Positions 27,748-35,276 of a stretch of DNA of 64,000 bases are shown here, in pieces; position 1 is the stretch's first letter, and each line of letters opens with the position of its first letter. The stretch spans positions 992,001 to 1,056,000 of the forward strand of contig NZ_CP048817.1 of the NCBI RefSeq assembly GCF_014171475.1, given 5' to 3'. This DNA is from Sphingomonas sp. So64.6b. Lineage in GTDB: Bacteria > Pseudomonadota > Alphaproteobacteria > Sphingomonadales > Sphingomonadaceae. The notes under the pieces were generated by a model. It saw nothing but the letters and a program-made list of their open reading frames with translations, had not been told where the DNA came from and did no database searches. Made by a program: the position numbers and the translations under genes.

Positions 27748-28092
27748 GTGAAAACTCAACTGATGATCATCGTCCTGGCCTGCGCCGCGCTTGCCGGCTG
27801 TGGCGACCCGCCGCCGCGCGGCACCAATGTGACGGTCGAGGATCTCGGTCCCGATCCGATGGAAGCGAATATCGCCGCCTTGCCCGAGTCACTGCAGCAC
27901 GTGACCTTCTTTCGCGCGATCCAGGATGCTGGCTTCCCGTGTCAGCGCATCGTCAACGTCGTGCCGCGCGATAGGGTCGACGGTCACCTCGTCTGGGCGG
28001 TCGAGTGCGATGTCGGTGCCCAATATGTCATCACGCTGCAGCGTGGCGGCATCTTCCAGGTCAGCGGCGTGCCGAAGCCAACCCAGCCTTAA
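27748..28092 (+). CDS. Small lipoprotein of unknown function
   Basis: This is a 114-residue predicted lipoprotein. GTG 27748 follows a GGAGGAG ribosome site and gives a signal peptide (LMIIVLACAALAGC) with the lipobox LAGC at Cys18. The mature part is short and contains a single further cysteine pair region (FPCQRIVNVVPRD, VWAVECDVG), ending with IFQVSGVPKPTQP. I do not recognise a family. It follows the CinA-like gene by 22 bases and may be cotranscribed with it. Location would be the periplasmic face of a membrane. Confidence 0.8.
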   Translation: MKTQLMIIVLACAALAGCGDPPPRGTNVTVEDLGPDPMEANIAALPESLQHVTFFRAIQDAGFPCQRIVNVVPRDRVDGHLVWAVECDVGAQYVITLQRGGIFQVSGVPKPTQP

Positions 28093-28113
28093 GCGGAGAG
28101 GGGGGCCGCACGA

Positions 28114-29013
28114 TCACGGCAGCGCCTCGAGCCAGCCCCGACCGACGATCGCGACATCGCCGCCGACCTTGACCGAGACTTGGTCGCCGTCGTCCCATGG
28201 CTGGACGGTCAACTGGCTCGGCCGCCCGGCGAAGCGCCCCTGGTTCAACGTGAAGGACTGCCCCGACACCGCGCCGCAATGACGCAGGCGATAAGCGCCG
28301 ATCGTGCCGGCGGCGCTGCCCGTCGCGACGTCCTCGACCACGCCGTCATTGTTCCAATGCCTCACCTCGAGCGCCGCTTCGTCGAGCAGTACGGCGAACT
28401 GCGCGCCGAAACTTCGTACCAGCTGCGAGATATCGACCCCGATCCGGGCGCATTCGAGTACGCCTGGCCGCACCGGTACGATGAGATAACTCAGCCCGGT
28501 ACTCACCACCGCCAGCGGCAGGGTTTCGTCGAGGTCGTCCGGTCCAATGCCGAACGCAGCGGCGACCACGTCACGGTCGGCGACGTCGCCGAGGAATTCG
28601 GCCGCCCCTTGATTAAGCAGGCCGAAGAAACCCGCCGCTGTGCGAGTCGTTGCGACCGTTACGCTCTTATGTACGAGATCGAATGTCCATTCCGCATGGT
28701 CGGCATGGTCGCCCGCCGCATGCAACGCCGCCGCCGCGCCGATGAGCGGATGCCCGGCAAAAGGCAGTTCCTCGAACAGGTCGAAGATTCGCGCGCCGAA
28801 CCGACCGGGCTCATCGGTCGGCATGAGAAAGACGGTCTCGAAATGCCGCAGCTCCTGCGTGATCGTCAGCATTTGCCGCGCGTCGAGCCCATCGCTGTCG
28901 GCGAACACGGCGAGGCTGTTGCCGGTATAAGGTCTCGGCGCGAACACATCGACATGACGATAGGCGAGCGGACGATGAGCGGGGGGGCGATGAGCGGGGG
29001 GCGGCCGGTTCAT
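28114..29013 (-). CDS. PhzF family (phenazine biosynthesis-like) epimerase/isomerase
   Basis: This is a PhzF-superfamily protein of about 299 residues with the diaminopimelate-epimerase-like double fold. Motifs include YRHVDVFAPRPYTGNSLAVF, the catalytic-glutamate region LRHFETVFLMP, and the glycine-rich DVATGSAAGTIGAYR loop near the C-terminus. PhzF relatives isomerise or hydrolyse small acids, and most are of unknown substrate. ATG 29013 is preferred; a TTG at 29022 would overlap the upstream ArsR gene in a TTGA arrangement. The N-terminus carries a short repeated RPPAHRP segment. It is cotranscribed with the ArsR-type regulator. Confidence 0.85.
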   Translation of the reverse strand: MNRPPPAHRPPAHRPLAYRHVDVFAPRPYTGNSLAVFADSDGLDARQMLTITQELRHFETVFLMPTDEPGRFGARIFDLFEELPFAGHPLIGAAAALHAAGDHADHAEWTFDLVHKSVTVATTRTAAGFFGLLNQGAAEFLGDVADRDVVAAAFGIGPDDLDETLPLAVVSTGLSYLIVPVRPGVLECARIGVDISQLVRSFGAQFAVLLDEAALEVRHWNNDGVVEDVATGSAAGTIGAYRLRHCGAVSGQSFTLNQGRFAGRPSQLTVQPWDDGDQVSVKVGGDVAIVGRGWLEALP

Positions 29014-29018
29014 CACCC

Positions 29019-29351
29019 TCAAAGCCCGGTTCGCAGCCCGGCAGTGAACCGCGCGATTGCCGCTTCGTCACGCCGGTAGAAGGTCCAGCCTTTCTTGCGC
29101 GTGGCAATAACCAGCCCGCTATCGGCGAGCAGGGTCAAGTGCCGCGATGCGGTCGCTGCCGCGATCCCAAGCTTGTCGCGCAGAAAATCCGCGCACACGC
29201 CGTCGAGGACCAGGTCGCCATCGACCTGTGGCGAGAAATTGCCGGCAGGGTCCTTGAGATACTCCAGCACTGCCAGCCGTACCGGGCTGGCTAGCACCTT
29301 CAGAATCTCGAGCGTATTCGCCCGGTCATCATTCGATTCGTTATTTCGCAT
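29019..29351 (-). CDS. ArsR family winged-helix transcriptional regulator
   Basis: This 110-residue regulator starts at ATG 29351 (MRNNESNDDRANTLEILKVL). The winged helix is clear: LASPVRLAVLEYLKD, then the recognition region LGIAAATASRHLTLLADSGL and wing VIATRKKGWTFYRRDEAAI. No obvious CxC metal-binding motif appears on the recognition helix, so a non-metal effector is more likely than arsenic. It immediately precedes the PhzF gene on the same strand and probably regulates that unit. Confidence 0.88.
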   Translation of the reverse strand: MRNNESNDDRANTLEILKVLASPVRLAVLEYLKDPAGNFSPQVDGDLVLDGVCADFLRDKLGIAAATASRHLTLLADSGLVIATRKKGWTFYRRDEAAIARFTAGLRTGL

Positions 29352-29432
29352 AAAGACGAAATAGACTTCAGTACCGTCAACATCAAGAGGCGAGCTTCGA
29401 GTACTGGACGCCGGTTGATTGGCGTAGGCCAA

Positions 29433-30539
29433 CTAGCTCGGGCGTGTCAGCGTGAAATCGCTTTCTGCAAAGATCTGCCCGTTCACCAACAACTCGACCT
29501 TGTGCCGGCCGGCATGATGGGTCCGCGTGGTGAAGTCGCGCACTGTCTGGCGATGTGCGAACGGCCGTGTCGTGCCACCCTCGAGGTCGAAACTGCGCAG
29601 TTTGAATATCTTGGCGGCGGTACTTCCCGACTTCTTCACATAATGGATCGCATAGTCGACGATGAGACGCTGGCGCTCGGCGATGGTCGAACGCAGCTCG
29701 AATGTCAGGGTGACGGCATCGCCCAGTGCGATCGATCGCGGACTGATCGCAAATCCCGATACGGTGATCGCGGCCGCTTTTCCCGCGCCGACGATCGTCA
29801 GCGCGCGCCGGTCGCCCTTCTTGATCAGCGAGCGCAACGCATGCTTCGCAATCCACACCGTTGCCGGATTATCCAGCGTCCAGCTCTCGATCAGGTCGAG
29901 CGCCAGAGCGGGATTGTCCTTGGTCACGTCGTTGAGATGGTTGGCGACCGACTTGCGCACATACAGACTTGGATCGGCCTTGAGATTGTCGATGATCGCG
30001 CCGGTCAGCGCGGGATCGGCGATGATCGCGTCGAGTTTGAACGACCAGGGCAGGCGAGGGCGGCTGCCTTCGCTGGCGAGGCGGCGGACATGTTCGTTCG
30101 CGTCGCGCGACCATTCTTCCATGATCTTCAGGCTGCGCGCCGGGTCCTGTTTCAGGAAGTGCCGCATGGCGAATTCCGACGAGCCGAAGACCGTGAAATA
30201 TTTCAACGCCTCCATCGAGACATGGAAATCGTCGCGACCATAAAGCGCGACATAGTCCGGCAGGACCATCGTTACGAAACCGCTGTTCAGTCGCGGCGCG
30301 AGGCGATGAAGGATGTCGAGGGTGGTACGATAATCGCCCGGCAAGGTGGCGTGCAGCGCTTCGCTCACCCGCCGCAGCCGTTCCATCAGCGATAATGCGT
30401 CCAGCCCGTCAGTGACCAGGGCGGTAAAGGCGGCCCGATCGAACGCCGGATACACGGCATGAGTCTCGTCGGCGATGTGCCGAATGCGCGCGGCGTTGAA
30501 AATCTCCTTCAGCGCCGTTGTTTCTGCCGCTTGGGCCAT
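29433..30539 (-). CDS. DNA alkylation repair / HEAT-repeat protein (AlkD-like)
   Basis: This 368-residue protein resembles the AlkD/AlkC group of HEAT-repeat DNA glycosylases. ATG 30539 (MAQAAETTALKEIFNAARI) gives a normal N-terminus. Successive HEAT-like helices occur through about residues 60-250 (ALKYFTVFGSSEFAMRHFL, WSRDANEHVRRLASEGSRPR, KSVANHLNDVTKDNPALALD). The SEGSRPRLPW segment is typical of the AlkC-like subset. The C-terminal 110 residues form an Ig-like beta domain (ALGDAVTLTFELRS, LVNGQIFAESDFTLTRPS), also seen in AlkC-like proteins. The expected role is removal of alkylated bases in the cytoplasm. Confidence 0.85.
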   Translation of the reverse strand: MAQAAETTALKEIFNAARIRHIADETHAVYPAFDRAAFTALVTDGLDALSLMERLRRVSEALHATLPGDYRTTLDILHRLAPRLNSGFVTMVLPDYVALYGRDDFHVSMEALKYFTVFGSSEFAMRHFLKQDPARSLKIMEEWSRDANEHVRRLASEGSRPRLPWSFKLDAIIADPALTGAIIDNLKADPSLYVRKSVANHLNDVTKDNPALALDLIESWTLDNPATVWIAKHALRSLIKKGDRRALTIVGAGKAAAITVSGFAISPRSIALGDAVTLTFELRSTIAERQRLIVDYAIHYVKKSGSTAAKIFKLRSFDLEGGTTRPFAHRQTVRDFTTRTHHAGRHKVELLVNGQIFAESDFTLTRPS

Positions 30540-30625
30540 TTGCTGGTTCCTGACTCCCGGGTCGCGCTCACTACGGGAAAACGTCTTTTCTGGCCATGTT
30601 TTGCCAATCACCGAGACAATTTCGT

Positions 30626-30646
30626 TGATAATGAGAGTGACTCGCA
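30626..30646. promoter_or_regulatory. Fur-box-like site upstream of the iron-uptake operon
   Basis: The 21 bases beginning TGATAATGAGAGTGACTCGC agree with a TGCGAATGATTCTCATT-type Fur consensus at about 16 of 21 positions when read on the minus strand. It lies in the 309-base gene-free interval 30540-30848, about 200 bases before the DUF3649 start. Nothing else was recognised in that interval. The link to the operon is inferred. Confidence 0.5.
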
Positions 30647-30848
30647 CTAGCCGAATGCCGACCGGAGAGATGGGCCGGGATTGTGGGAAGCAAGATTGAA
30701 TGTCGGTCGGACTGTTATGCACGCTGCTGACCGGATCAGCTTTGCTCCCAGCGCTATCGACCGCCCATGCACGAGTCCTCGTGACACCGGGGGCGCGGCG
30801 CGACTGGCGCCCGTTCAGCCGCAAGTTCTGACCATCGAGTCGCCGCGC

Positions 30849-31139
30849 ATGAAGGCCGCCATATCGATCCGCTATCGCCTCGGTGTGCTCGTGCGCGTGC
30901 TCGCCGGAGTGTTCGGCGGTTATGCCTTTGCCGCCGCGCTCGCCTACACACTGGCGCGTGCCCTGCCGATGGCCCGTAGCGAAGCGACGACCGCCGCCAC
31001 CCTGATCGGCGTGCTGGCGATGCCAGCGGCGGTGATCTGGATCTTCGCGGTGGTGAGCGCACGGCGCGCGCTTGCCGGCATCGTCATCGTCACATTGTTG
31101 GTCGCCGCTGCTGGTTGGCTGTTGGGAGCGCCGGCATGA
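30849..31139 (+). CDS. DUF3649 family small membrane protein
   Basis: This 96-residue inner-membrane protein has three hydrophobic segments (LAGVFGGYAFAAALAYTL, AATLIGVLAMPAAVIWIFAV, GIVIVTLLVAAAGWLLG). The basic N-terminus (ISIRYRLGVLVRVLAG) and the size match DUF3649 proteins, which occur beside PepSY membrane proteins and TonB receptors in iron-acquisition loci. The stop overlaps the ATG of the PepSY gene (ATGA). It is probably part of a siderophore-processing or iron-reduction complex; the exact role is unknown. Confidence 0.85.
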   Translation: MKAAISIRYRLGVLVRVLAGVFGGYAFAAALAYTLARALPMARSEATTAATLIGVLAMPAAVIWIFAVVSARRALAGIVIVTLLVAAAGWLLGAPA

Positions 31140-32659
31140 AGCAGGGGTTCCGCCAGTCGATGGCCTGGCTGCACAGCTGGAGCGGGCTGGTGCTCGGCTG
31201 GCTGCTCTTTGCGATCGCCGCGACGGGCACCGCGACCGTGTTCAAATCCGAGATCGGCGACTGGATGCGCCCGGAGCTGTCGGCCAGCGCCGATCCGCAA
31301 GCCGCGCTGGCGGCGGCGGTGGACTATCTCGCCGTCACCGCGCCTGCCGCGCCTGGCTGGTATCTCACCGCGCCCGACGATCGCACGGCCTCGACCATTG
31401 TCTCCTATGAAACCAGGGGAGCGAATGGCGAAGCGGGCTACCGGGTCGAGGCACTCGACCCCGTCACAGGCAGCGCGAAGGGCATCCGCGACACCTTGGG
31501 CGGCGAATTCTTCTACCGCTTCCATTTCGAACTTCAGCTGCCCTATCCCTGGGGCCGGATGCTCGCATCGGCGGCGGCGATGCTGATGCTGATCGCGCTG
31601 ATCTCCGGGATCATCACGCATCGCCGCATCTTCGCCGATTTCTTCACGCTGCGGCCGGGCAAGGGCAAACGGTCATGGCTCGACGCGCATAATGTGCTCG
31701 GCGTGCTTGCGCTGCCATTCCATCTGATGATCACCTTCACCGGGATATTGACCTTGGTCACCATGACCCTGCCCTGGGCGGAGGTCGCCAATTACGGCTC
31801 GGACAGTGCGGTCTTTTACGCCGAGGCGTCGCCCGGCTTCTACTCGCGGCCGCGTGCCGAACGCCCGGCGCCGCTCGGCGATATCTCGACGATGCTGGTG
31901 GATGCGCGGCGCCGCTTCGATGGCGGGCGGATCGGGCGGATTTCGATCGATAATCCGGGCGATGCCGCCGCCGTGATGCTGGTGACACGGCATGACGGCG
32001 ATCAGCTTGCCTATGCGCCATCGATCCTCGCTTATGACGCCGTCACCGGTCGCCTGTTGTCGCGTTATGTCGAAGCACGGCCGGCCAAGCGCACTTTCGA
32101 CGTGCTTTACGGCCTGCACATGGGTCGCTTCGCACCCGAATTCAGCCGCTGGCTCTACTTCCTGTGCGGCTTTGCACTGTCCGCGACGATCGCCACCGGC
32201 ATGGTGTTGTGGACCGCCGGCCGAACCAGGGATCGCGGCTTCAGTCATCAATTGGTCGAGCGGCTGACCGTCGGCGCGATCGGCGGCTTGCCGCTGGCGA
32301 TGGTCGCATTCCTTTGGTCCAACCGCCTGTTGCCTATCGGCGCGGCCGGCCGCGCCGATCAGGAAGTGCGTTGCTTCTTCATTACCTGGGGCGTCACACT
32401 CCTGTTCGGCCTTGTCCGCACGCCGAGGCGCGGCTGGATCGAGTTGATGGGCGTGACGGCGCTCGCCTGGCTGTTGCTGCCGATCCTGTCCGGCGTTGTA
32501 ACCGGCCGCTGGTTGCCGTTAAGCATCTGGCGTGGCGATTGGCTATTCGCCGGGGTTGATCTCGTGGCCATTGCGCTTGGCGCCCTGGCCGCCGCGATCG
32601 CGGTCAAGATCATGCGCCATCGCCCGCCACCACCGCGCACGCGGGCGCAACGCGCGTGA
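31136..32659 (+). CDS. PepSY-associated transmembrane (iron-regulated) protein
   Basis: This is a 507-residue polytopic protein of the PepSY_TM family, related to FoxB/FegB-type proteins that reduce ferric siderophores at the inner membrane. The first helix region FRQSMAWLHSWSGLVLGWLLF contains the conserved tryptophan/histidine pattern, and later histidines in RSWLDAHNVLGVLALPFHLM and YGLHMGRFAPEFSRWLYF are candidate haem or metal ligands. It overlaps DUF3649 upstream and DUF3325 downstream by four bases each, so the three genes form a tight operon, with a Fur-box-like site at 30626. Confidence 0.9.
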   Translation: MKQGFRQSMAWLHSWSGLVLGWLLFAIAATGTATVFKSEIGDWMRPELSASADPQAALAAAVDYLAVTAPAAPGWYLTAPDDRTASTIVSYETRGANGEAGYRVEALDPVTGSAKGIRDTLGGEFFYRFHFELQLPYPWGRMLASAAAMLMLIALISGIITHRRIFADFFTLRPGKGKRSWLDAHNVLGVLALPFHLMITFTGILTLVTMTLPWAEVANYGSDSAVFYAEASPGFYSRPRAERPAPLGDISTMLVDARRRFDGGRIGRISIDNPGDAAAVMLVTRHDGDQLAYAPSILAYDAVTGRLLSRYVEARPAKRTFDVLYGLHMGRFAPEFSRWLYFLCGFALSATIATGMVLWTAGRTRDRGFSHQLVERLTVGAIGGLPLAMVAFLWSNRLLPIGAAGRADQEVRCFFITWGVTLLFGLVRTPRRGWIELMGVTALAWLLLPILSGVVTGRWLPLSIWRGDWLFAGVDLVAIALGALAAAIAVKIMRHRPPPPRTRAQRA

Positions 32660-32979
32660 CCGCTTTACCCTCGCTCCTGCTCGCGATCGCCGGTCTCGGC
32701 TGTCTCGGCCTTTCGCTTCATCGCCACGCCGGCCAGGCGGGCATCGGCAAGCAAATGCCCGCCCGCCTGCGCCCCGCCGGATGGGGCCTGCTGATCCTGT
32801 CGCTGGCGGCTGCGGTCAGCGCCGATAACTGGCGCATCGCGCTGGTGGAATGGATCGGGCAAGCCGGCCTCGCCGCGGCGGTGATCGTGATGCTGCTGAT
32901 CTATCACCCGCGCGCGTTGCCCGGGGCGGCGCTGATTGCCGGCGTGTGTGGCGCGGCTGCGCTGTTCGCGGTGCGCTAG
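32656..32979 (+). CDS. DUF3325 family membrane protein
   Basis: This 107-residue inner-membrane protein of DUF3325 is the third member of the DUF3649-PepSY-DUF3325 operon. It starts at GTG 32656 within the upstream stop (GTGA). Three or four hydrophobic helices are visible (SLLLAIAGLGCLGLSLH, GWGLLILSLAAAVSA, AAVIVMLLIYHPRALPG). The arrangement is widely found with iron-regulated uptake systems. Its molecular function is not known. Confidence 0.88.
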   Translation: MTALPSLLLAIAGLGCLGLSLHRHAGQAGIGKQMPARLRPAGWGLLILSLAAAVSADNWRIALVEWIGQAGLAAAVIVMLLIYHPRALPGAALIAGVCGAAALFAVR

Positions 32980-32999
32980 CACTGGATTGCTCCCATTCC

Positions 33000-33077
33000 C
33001 CGTTCGTTTCGAGCGAAGTCGAGAAACGTTGCGCAGCTTTTCGTGGCTTGCCTGTCGACCTCGCTCGAAACGAACCG
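33000..33077. repeat. Dispersed inverted-arm repeat, family C, copy 1
   Basis: The 78-base element starts CCGTTCGTTTCGAGCG and ends CGCTCGAAACGAACCGG, so its ends are inverted repeats. The interior includes AGTCGAGAAAC and TTGCGCAGC. A second copy in the same orientation, highly similar through the first 45 bases, lies at 59022-59098. Confidence 0.82.
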
Positions 33078-33154
33078 GAGGGGGAGTTCAACCACAGCGT
33101 AAACACAGCTTCACGTTGACCGATGCCGTCCGGCTGTGGCAATCGGCCCCCGTC

Positions 33155-33228
33155 GCGGGTGTAGCTCAATGGCAGAGCAGAAGCTTCCCAAGCTTACGAC
33201 GAGGGTTCGATTCCCTTCACCCGCTCCA
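33155..33228 (+). tRNA. tRNA-Gly (anticodon CCC)
   Basis: This 74-base cloverleaf has acceptor stem GCGGGTG pairing with CACCCGC, D-arm GCTC/GAGC, anticodon loop TTCCCAA with CCC at 33187-33189, T-loop TTCGATT and an encoded 3' CCA. The outermost anticodon-stem pair is G-A, otherwise all stems pair. It reads glycine GGG codons. Confidence 0.95.
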
Positions 33229-33404
33229 GCTCCAGCTCCACACAGATATGCATCGAGCGCTGGCGAATTCGCGCGACACTCGGGTTGCATCCTTTGCCCC
33301 GCGATAATCTCGTCTCGTCCCGCACCCGCTGGCGCGCGCGGCGGGCCGATCGATTTAGCGACGAAGCGACGCAACCAATTGATCGGCTGAAGCTTATACC
33401 GCCG

Positions 33405-33581
33405 ATGAAAACTCCCGATGCACCCAGCAAGCAACTGACTCGAGCATATCGATTGTCGAAGGAGGCGAGCAATTGCCTGACCATCGCCATCGGCAGCCGA
33501 TCGACCGCCGACGCGGCGGAACTGATCGACGAGGCGATCAAGCTTGCAACCCGCGCGCACGAACTGCGCCAGTGCGCCTGA
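33405..33581 (+). CDS. Possible small protein (58 aa)
   Basis: This is a 58-codon open frame starting at ATG 33405. The product (MKTPDAPSKQLTRAYRLSKE, then SRSTADAAELIDEAIKLATR) is predicted helical and charged. There is no strong ribosome site and I do not recognise a family. It lies between the glycine tRNA and the convergent serine protease gene. If it is not real, 33229-33585 is a 357-base gene-free interval. Confidence 0.4.
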   Translation: MKTPDAPSKQLTRAYRLSKEASNCLTIAIGSRSTADAAELIDEAIKLATRAHELRQCA

Positions 33582-33585
33582 AACC

Positions 33586-34881
33586 CTATCGCGCGCCGCT
33601 CGTCGTTGCGCCGGCCACCGCACCGGCCGGATCGGCGCGCAACAGCGACCAGCCCGGCGGCAGATAGTCGACCGACATGTAGAAATAGAATGCGCAGCTG
33701 CCGTCGCGGCGATAGCTGCCGCCCTTCAGGATGCCGAATGCGGTGGTGCCGCTGAACACCGGCGATCCGCTGTCGCCGCCCTTGCAGGTCGGTCCTGATA
33801 CGGTGACCCAGGTCGGCAGGCACGCGCCGCCGCAAATGTCGCCGGCCGGCGCGAAATCGGTGAGTTCGACCAGTGCGCAGCTATAGCCGGTGCGCTCGCC
33901 GCGATGGCACACGAAATCGCCCGCTCGTGTCGCGGCGCGAGTGCGCTGCCCGGTCACCGGTCGCAGCCGCGTCTTGGCCGTGTCGGCGTAGAATAAAGGG
34001 GGCAGGGGACCCGCACTGCCGTTGATCTGCAGGTCGCGATAACCCCAGCCCCATTGACCGATGAAATCGAGCGGCACCGTGCCGGCTTGCGGGTCGCGGT
34101 AGGACAGCGCGTCGAGGCAGTGCGCGGCGGTCGTCACGGCCTGCCGCTGTCCATCGCCGACATTGAAGCCGGTGGTGCAAAGATAGCGTTTGCCATCGGC
34201 GGGGCTGACCCCGTCGACCCGCGCGCCGCCGGCCACATCGAGATTGACATCGACCTGATTGACCATGCGGATCCGCACCGGCACGCCCGCGATCCCCTCG
34301 AATTTGGCCTTTAGCGCATCCGCCCCCGCGACCGCATTGGCGCCGCCGACGATCACCACCAGCTCGCCGGTGCGCGGGTCGAGCCCCATGCTCGGCGGGC
34401 TCGGCAGCGCCGCGCGAATCTCCGCCTGGTGCCAGGTCATCGCCCAGATCACCCGGTCGCGCGTCACCTTCGCGCCGGTGCGGAATATGATCGGCACGGT
34501 CATGCCGCCACCGCGTACGCCCATCGCGGCGACTGGCGCGTCACCGGTCAGATAGACCAGGATGCGATAGGCCGGCTTGTGCTCGATCGCGATGCCCGCG
34601 AGCCGGTCGCGATACATCGTCTCGATCCGGTCGGTCGCCGCGACGCTTTCTTCCTGCGCGGTCAACCGGCGCACCGCCTCGGCGACCGGCACGCCGAACT
34701 GCCGGCCATATTCCACCGCATCGCGTGCGATCGCGTCGGCGGGAGTTTCCATGATCGGCGGCGCCGGCGGTAGAGGCGGGCGCGCGGTGCTCACGGCCGG
34801 CGGAACCTGCGTCTGTGCGGTGGCCTGCGCGGCCGATAGCCCCATTACCGCCAGTAGCGCGCCGAATATCAGCTTAAACAC
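33586..34881 (-). CDS. Secreted trypsin-like serine peptidase (S1 family)
   Basis: This 431-residue exported protease has a signal peptide (LIFGALLAVMGLSAAQATA, residues 4-22), a pro-region of about 200 residues and a C-terminal chymotrypsin-fold domain. The catalytic histidine is His254 in TTAAHC and the serine Ser371 in CKGGDSGSPV; the aspartate is probably Asp283 (YRDLQI). Cysteines flank both motifs, consistent with disulfides after secretion. The layout resembles streptogrisin/alpha-lytic proteases, whose pro-regions act as folding catalysts. It is probably periplasmic or extracellular; the substrate is unknown. It stands alone between the tRNA region and small genes. Confidence 0.87.
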   Translation of the reverse strand: MFKLIFGALLAVMGLSAAQATAQTQVPPAVSTARPPLPPAPPIMETPADAIARDAVEYGRQFGVPVAEAVRRLTAQEESVAATDRIETMYRDRLAGIAIEHKPAYRILVYLTGDAPVAAMGVRGGGMTVPIIFRTGAKVTRDRVIWAMTWHQAEIRAALPSPPSMGLDPRTGELVVIVGGANAVAGADALKAKFEGIAGVPVRIRMVNQVDVNLDVAGGARVDGVSPADGKRYLCTTGFNVGDGQRQAVTTAAHCLDALSYRDPQAGTVPLDFIGQWGWGYRDLQINGSAGPLPPLFYADTAKTRLRPVTGQRTRAATRAGDFVCHRGERTGYSCALVELTDFAPAGDICGGACLPTWVTVSGPTCKGGDSGSPVFSGTTAFGILKGGSYRRDGSCAFYFYMSVDYLPPGWSLLRADPAGAVAGATTSGAR

Positions 34882-34948
34882 TATTCGAGGCTAGCATCAT
34901 AAACGACGGCTTGCGAGCGCTGCCGCAAGGCCAACAATCTTTGTCGGG

Positions 34949-35173
34949 CTATGCGTCGGGCTCCGGGGTCACCGCCGCACCGTCCGAAAGACGCGTCGGA
35001 TTGGTCGGGACGACCGGGGCACCTTCCGGGGCCTCGTCGGGACGGCGCGGCTTACGCTGCATCAGCTTTGCCGCCAACCGCGCGACACTGGCCCGCGACG
35101 GCGCCTTTTCGGGCAATCCGTGCAAGTCCTTGTGCGGACCGGGAAGGTCATGGCGAGGCTGGTCGCGCTCCAT
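34949..35173 (-). CDS. Small conserved-looking hypothetical protein (74 aa)
   Basis: This 74-residue protein begins MERDQPRHDLPGPHKDLHGL and continues with a basic helical stretch (ASVARLAAKLMQRKPRRPDE) and a proline/alanine-rich tail. It has an AAAGGG next to the ATG as a possible ribosome site and A+T-rich upstream sequence that could be a promoter. It is divergent from the COG2509 gene. I do not recognise a function. The codon pattern and start context favour a real gene, with moderate confidence. Confidence 0.5.
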   Translation of the reverse strand: MERDQPRHDLPGPHKDLHGLPEKAPSRASVARLAAKLMQRKPRRPDEAPEGAPVVPTNPTRLSDGAAVTPEPDA

Positions 35174-35276
35174 CCCTTTAATTTAAGCCTTTTTCGGCGG
35201 ATTGCCAGATGGCCACGTCATCGTCTTTGCGCTGGTCCTCATGGCGCTCGACGCTTGCTCTCGCTAAGGCGCCCGC

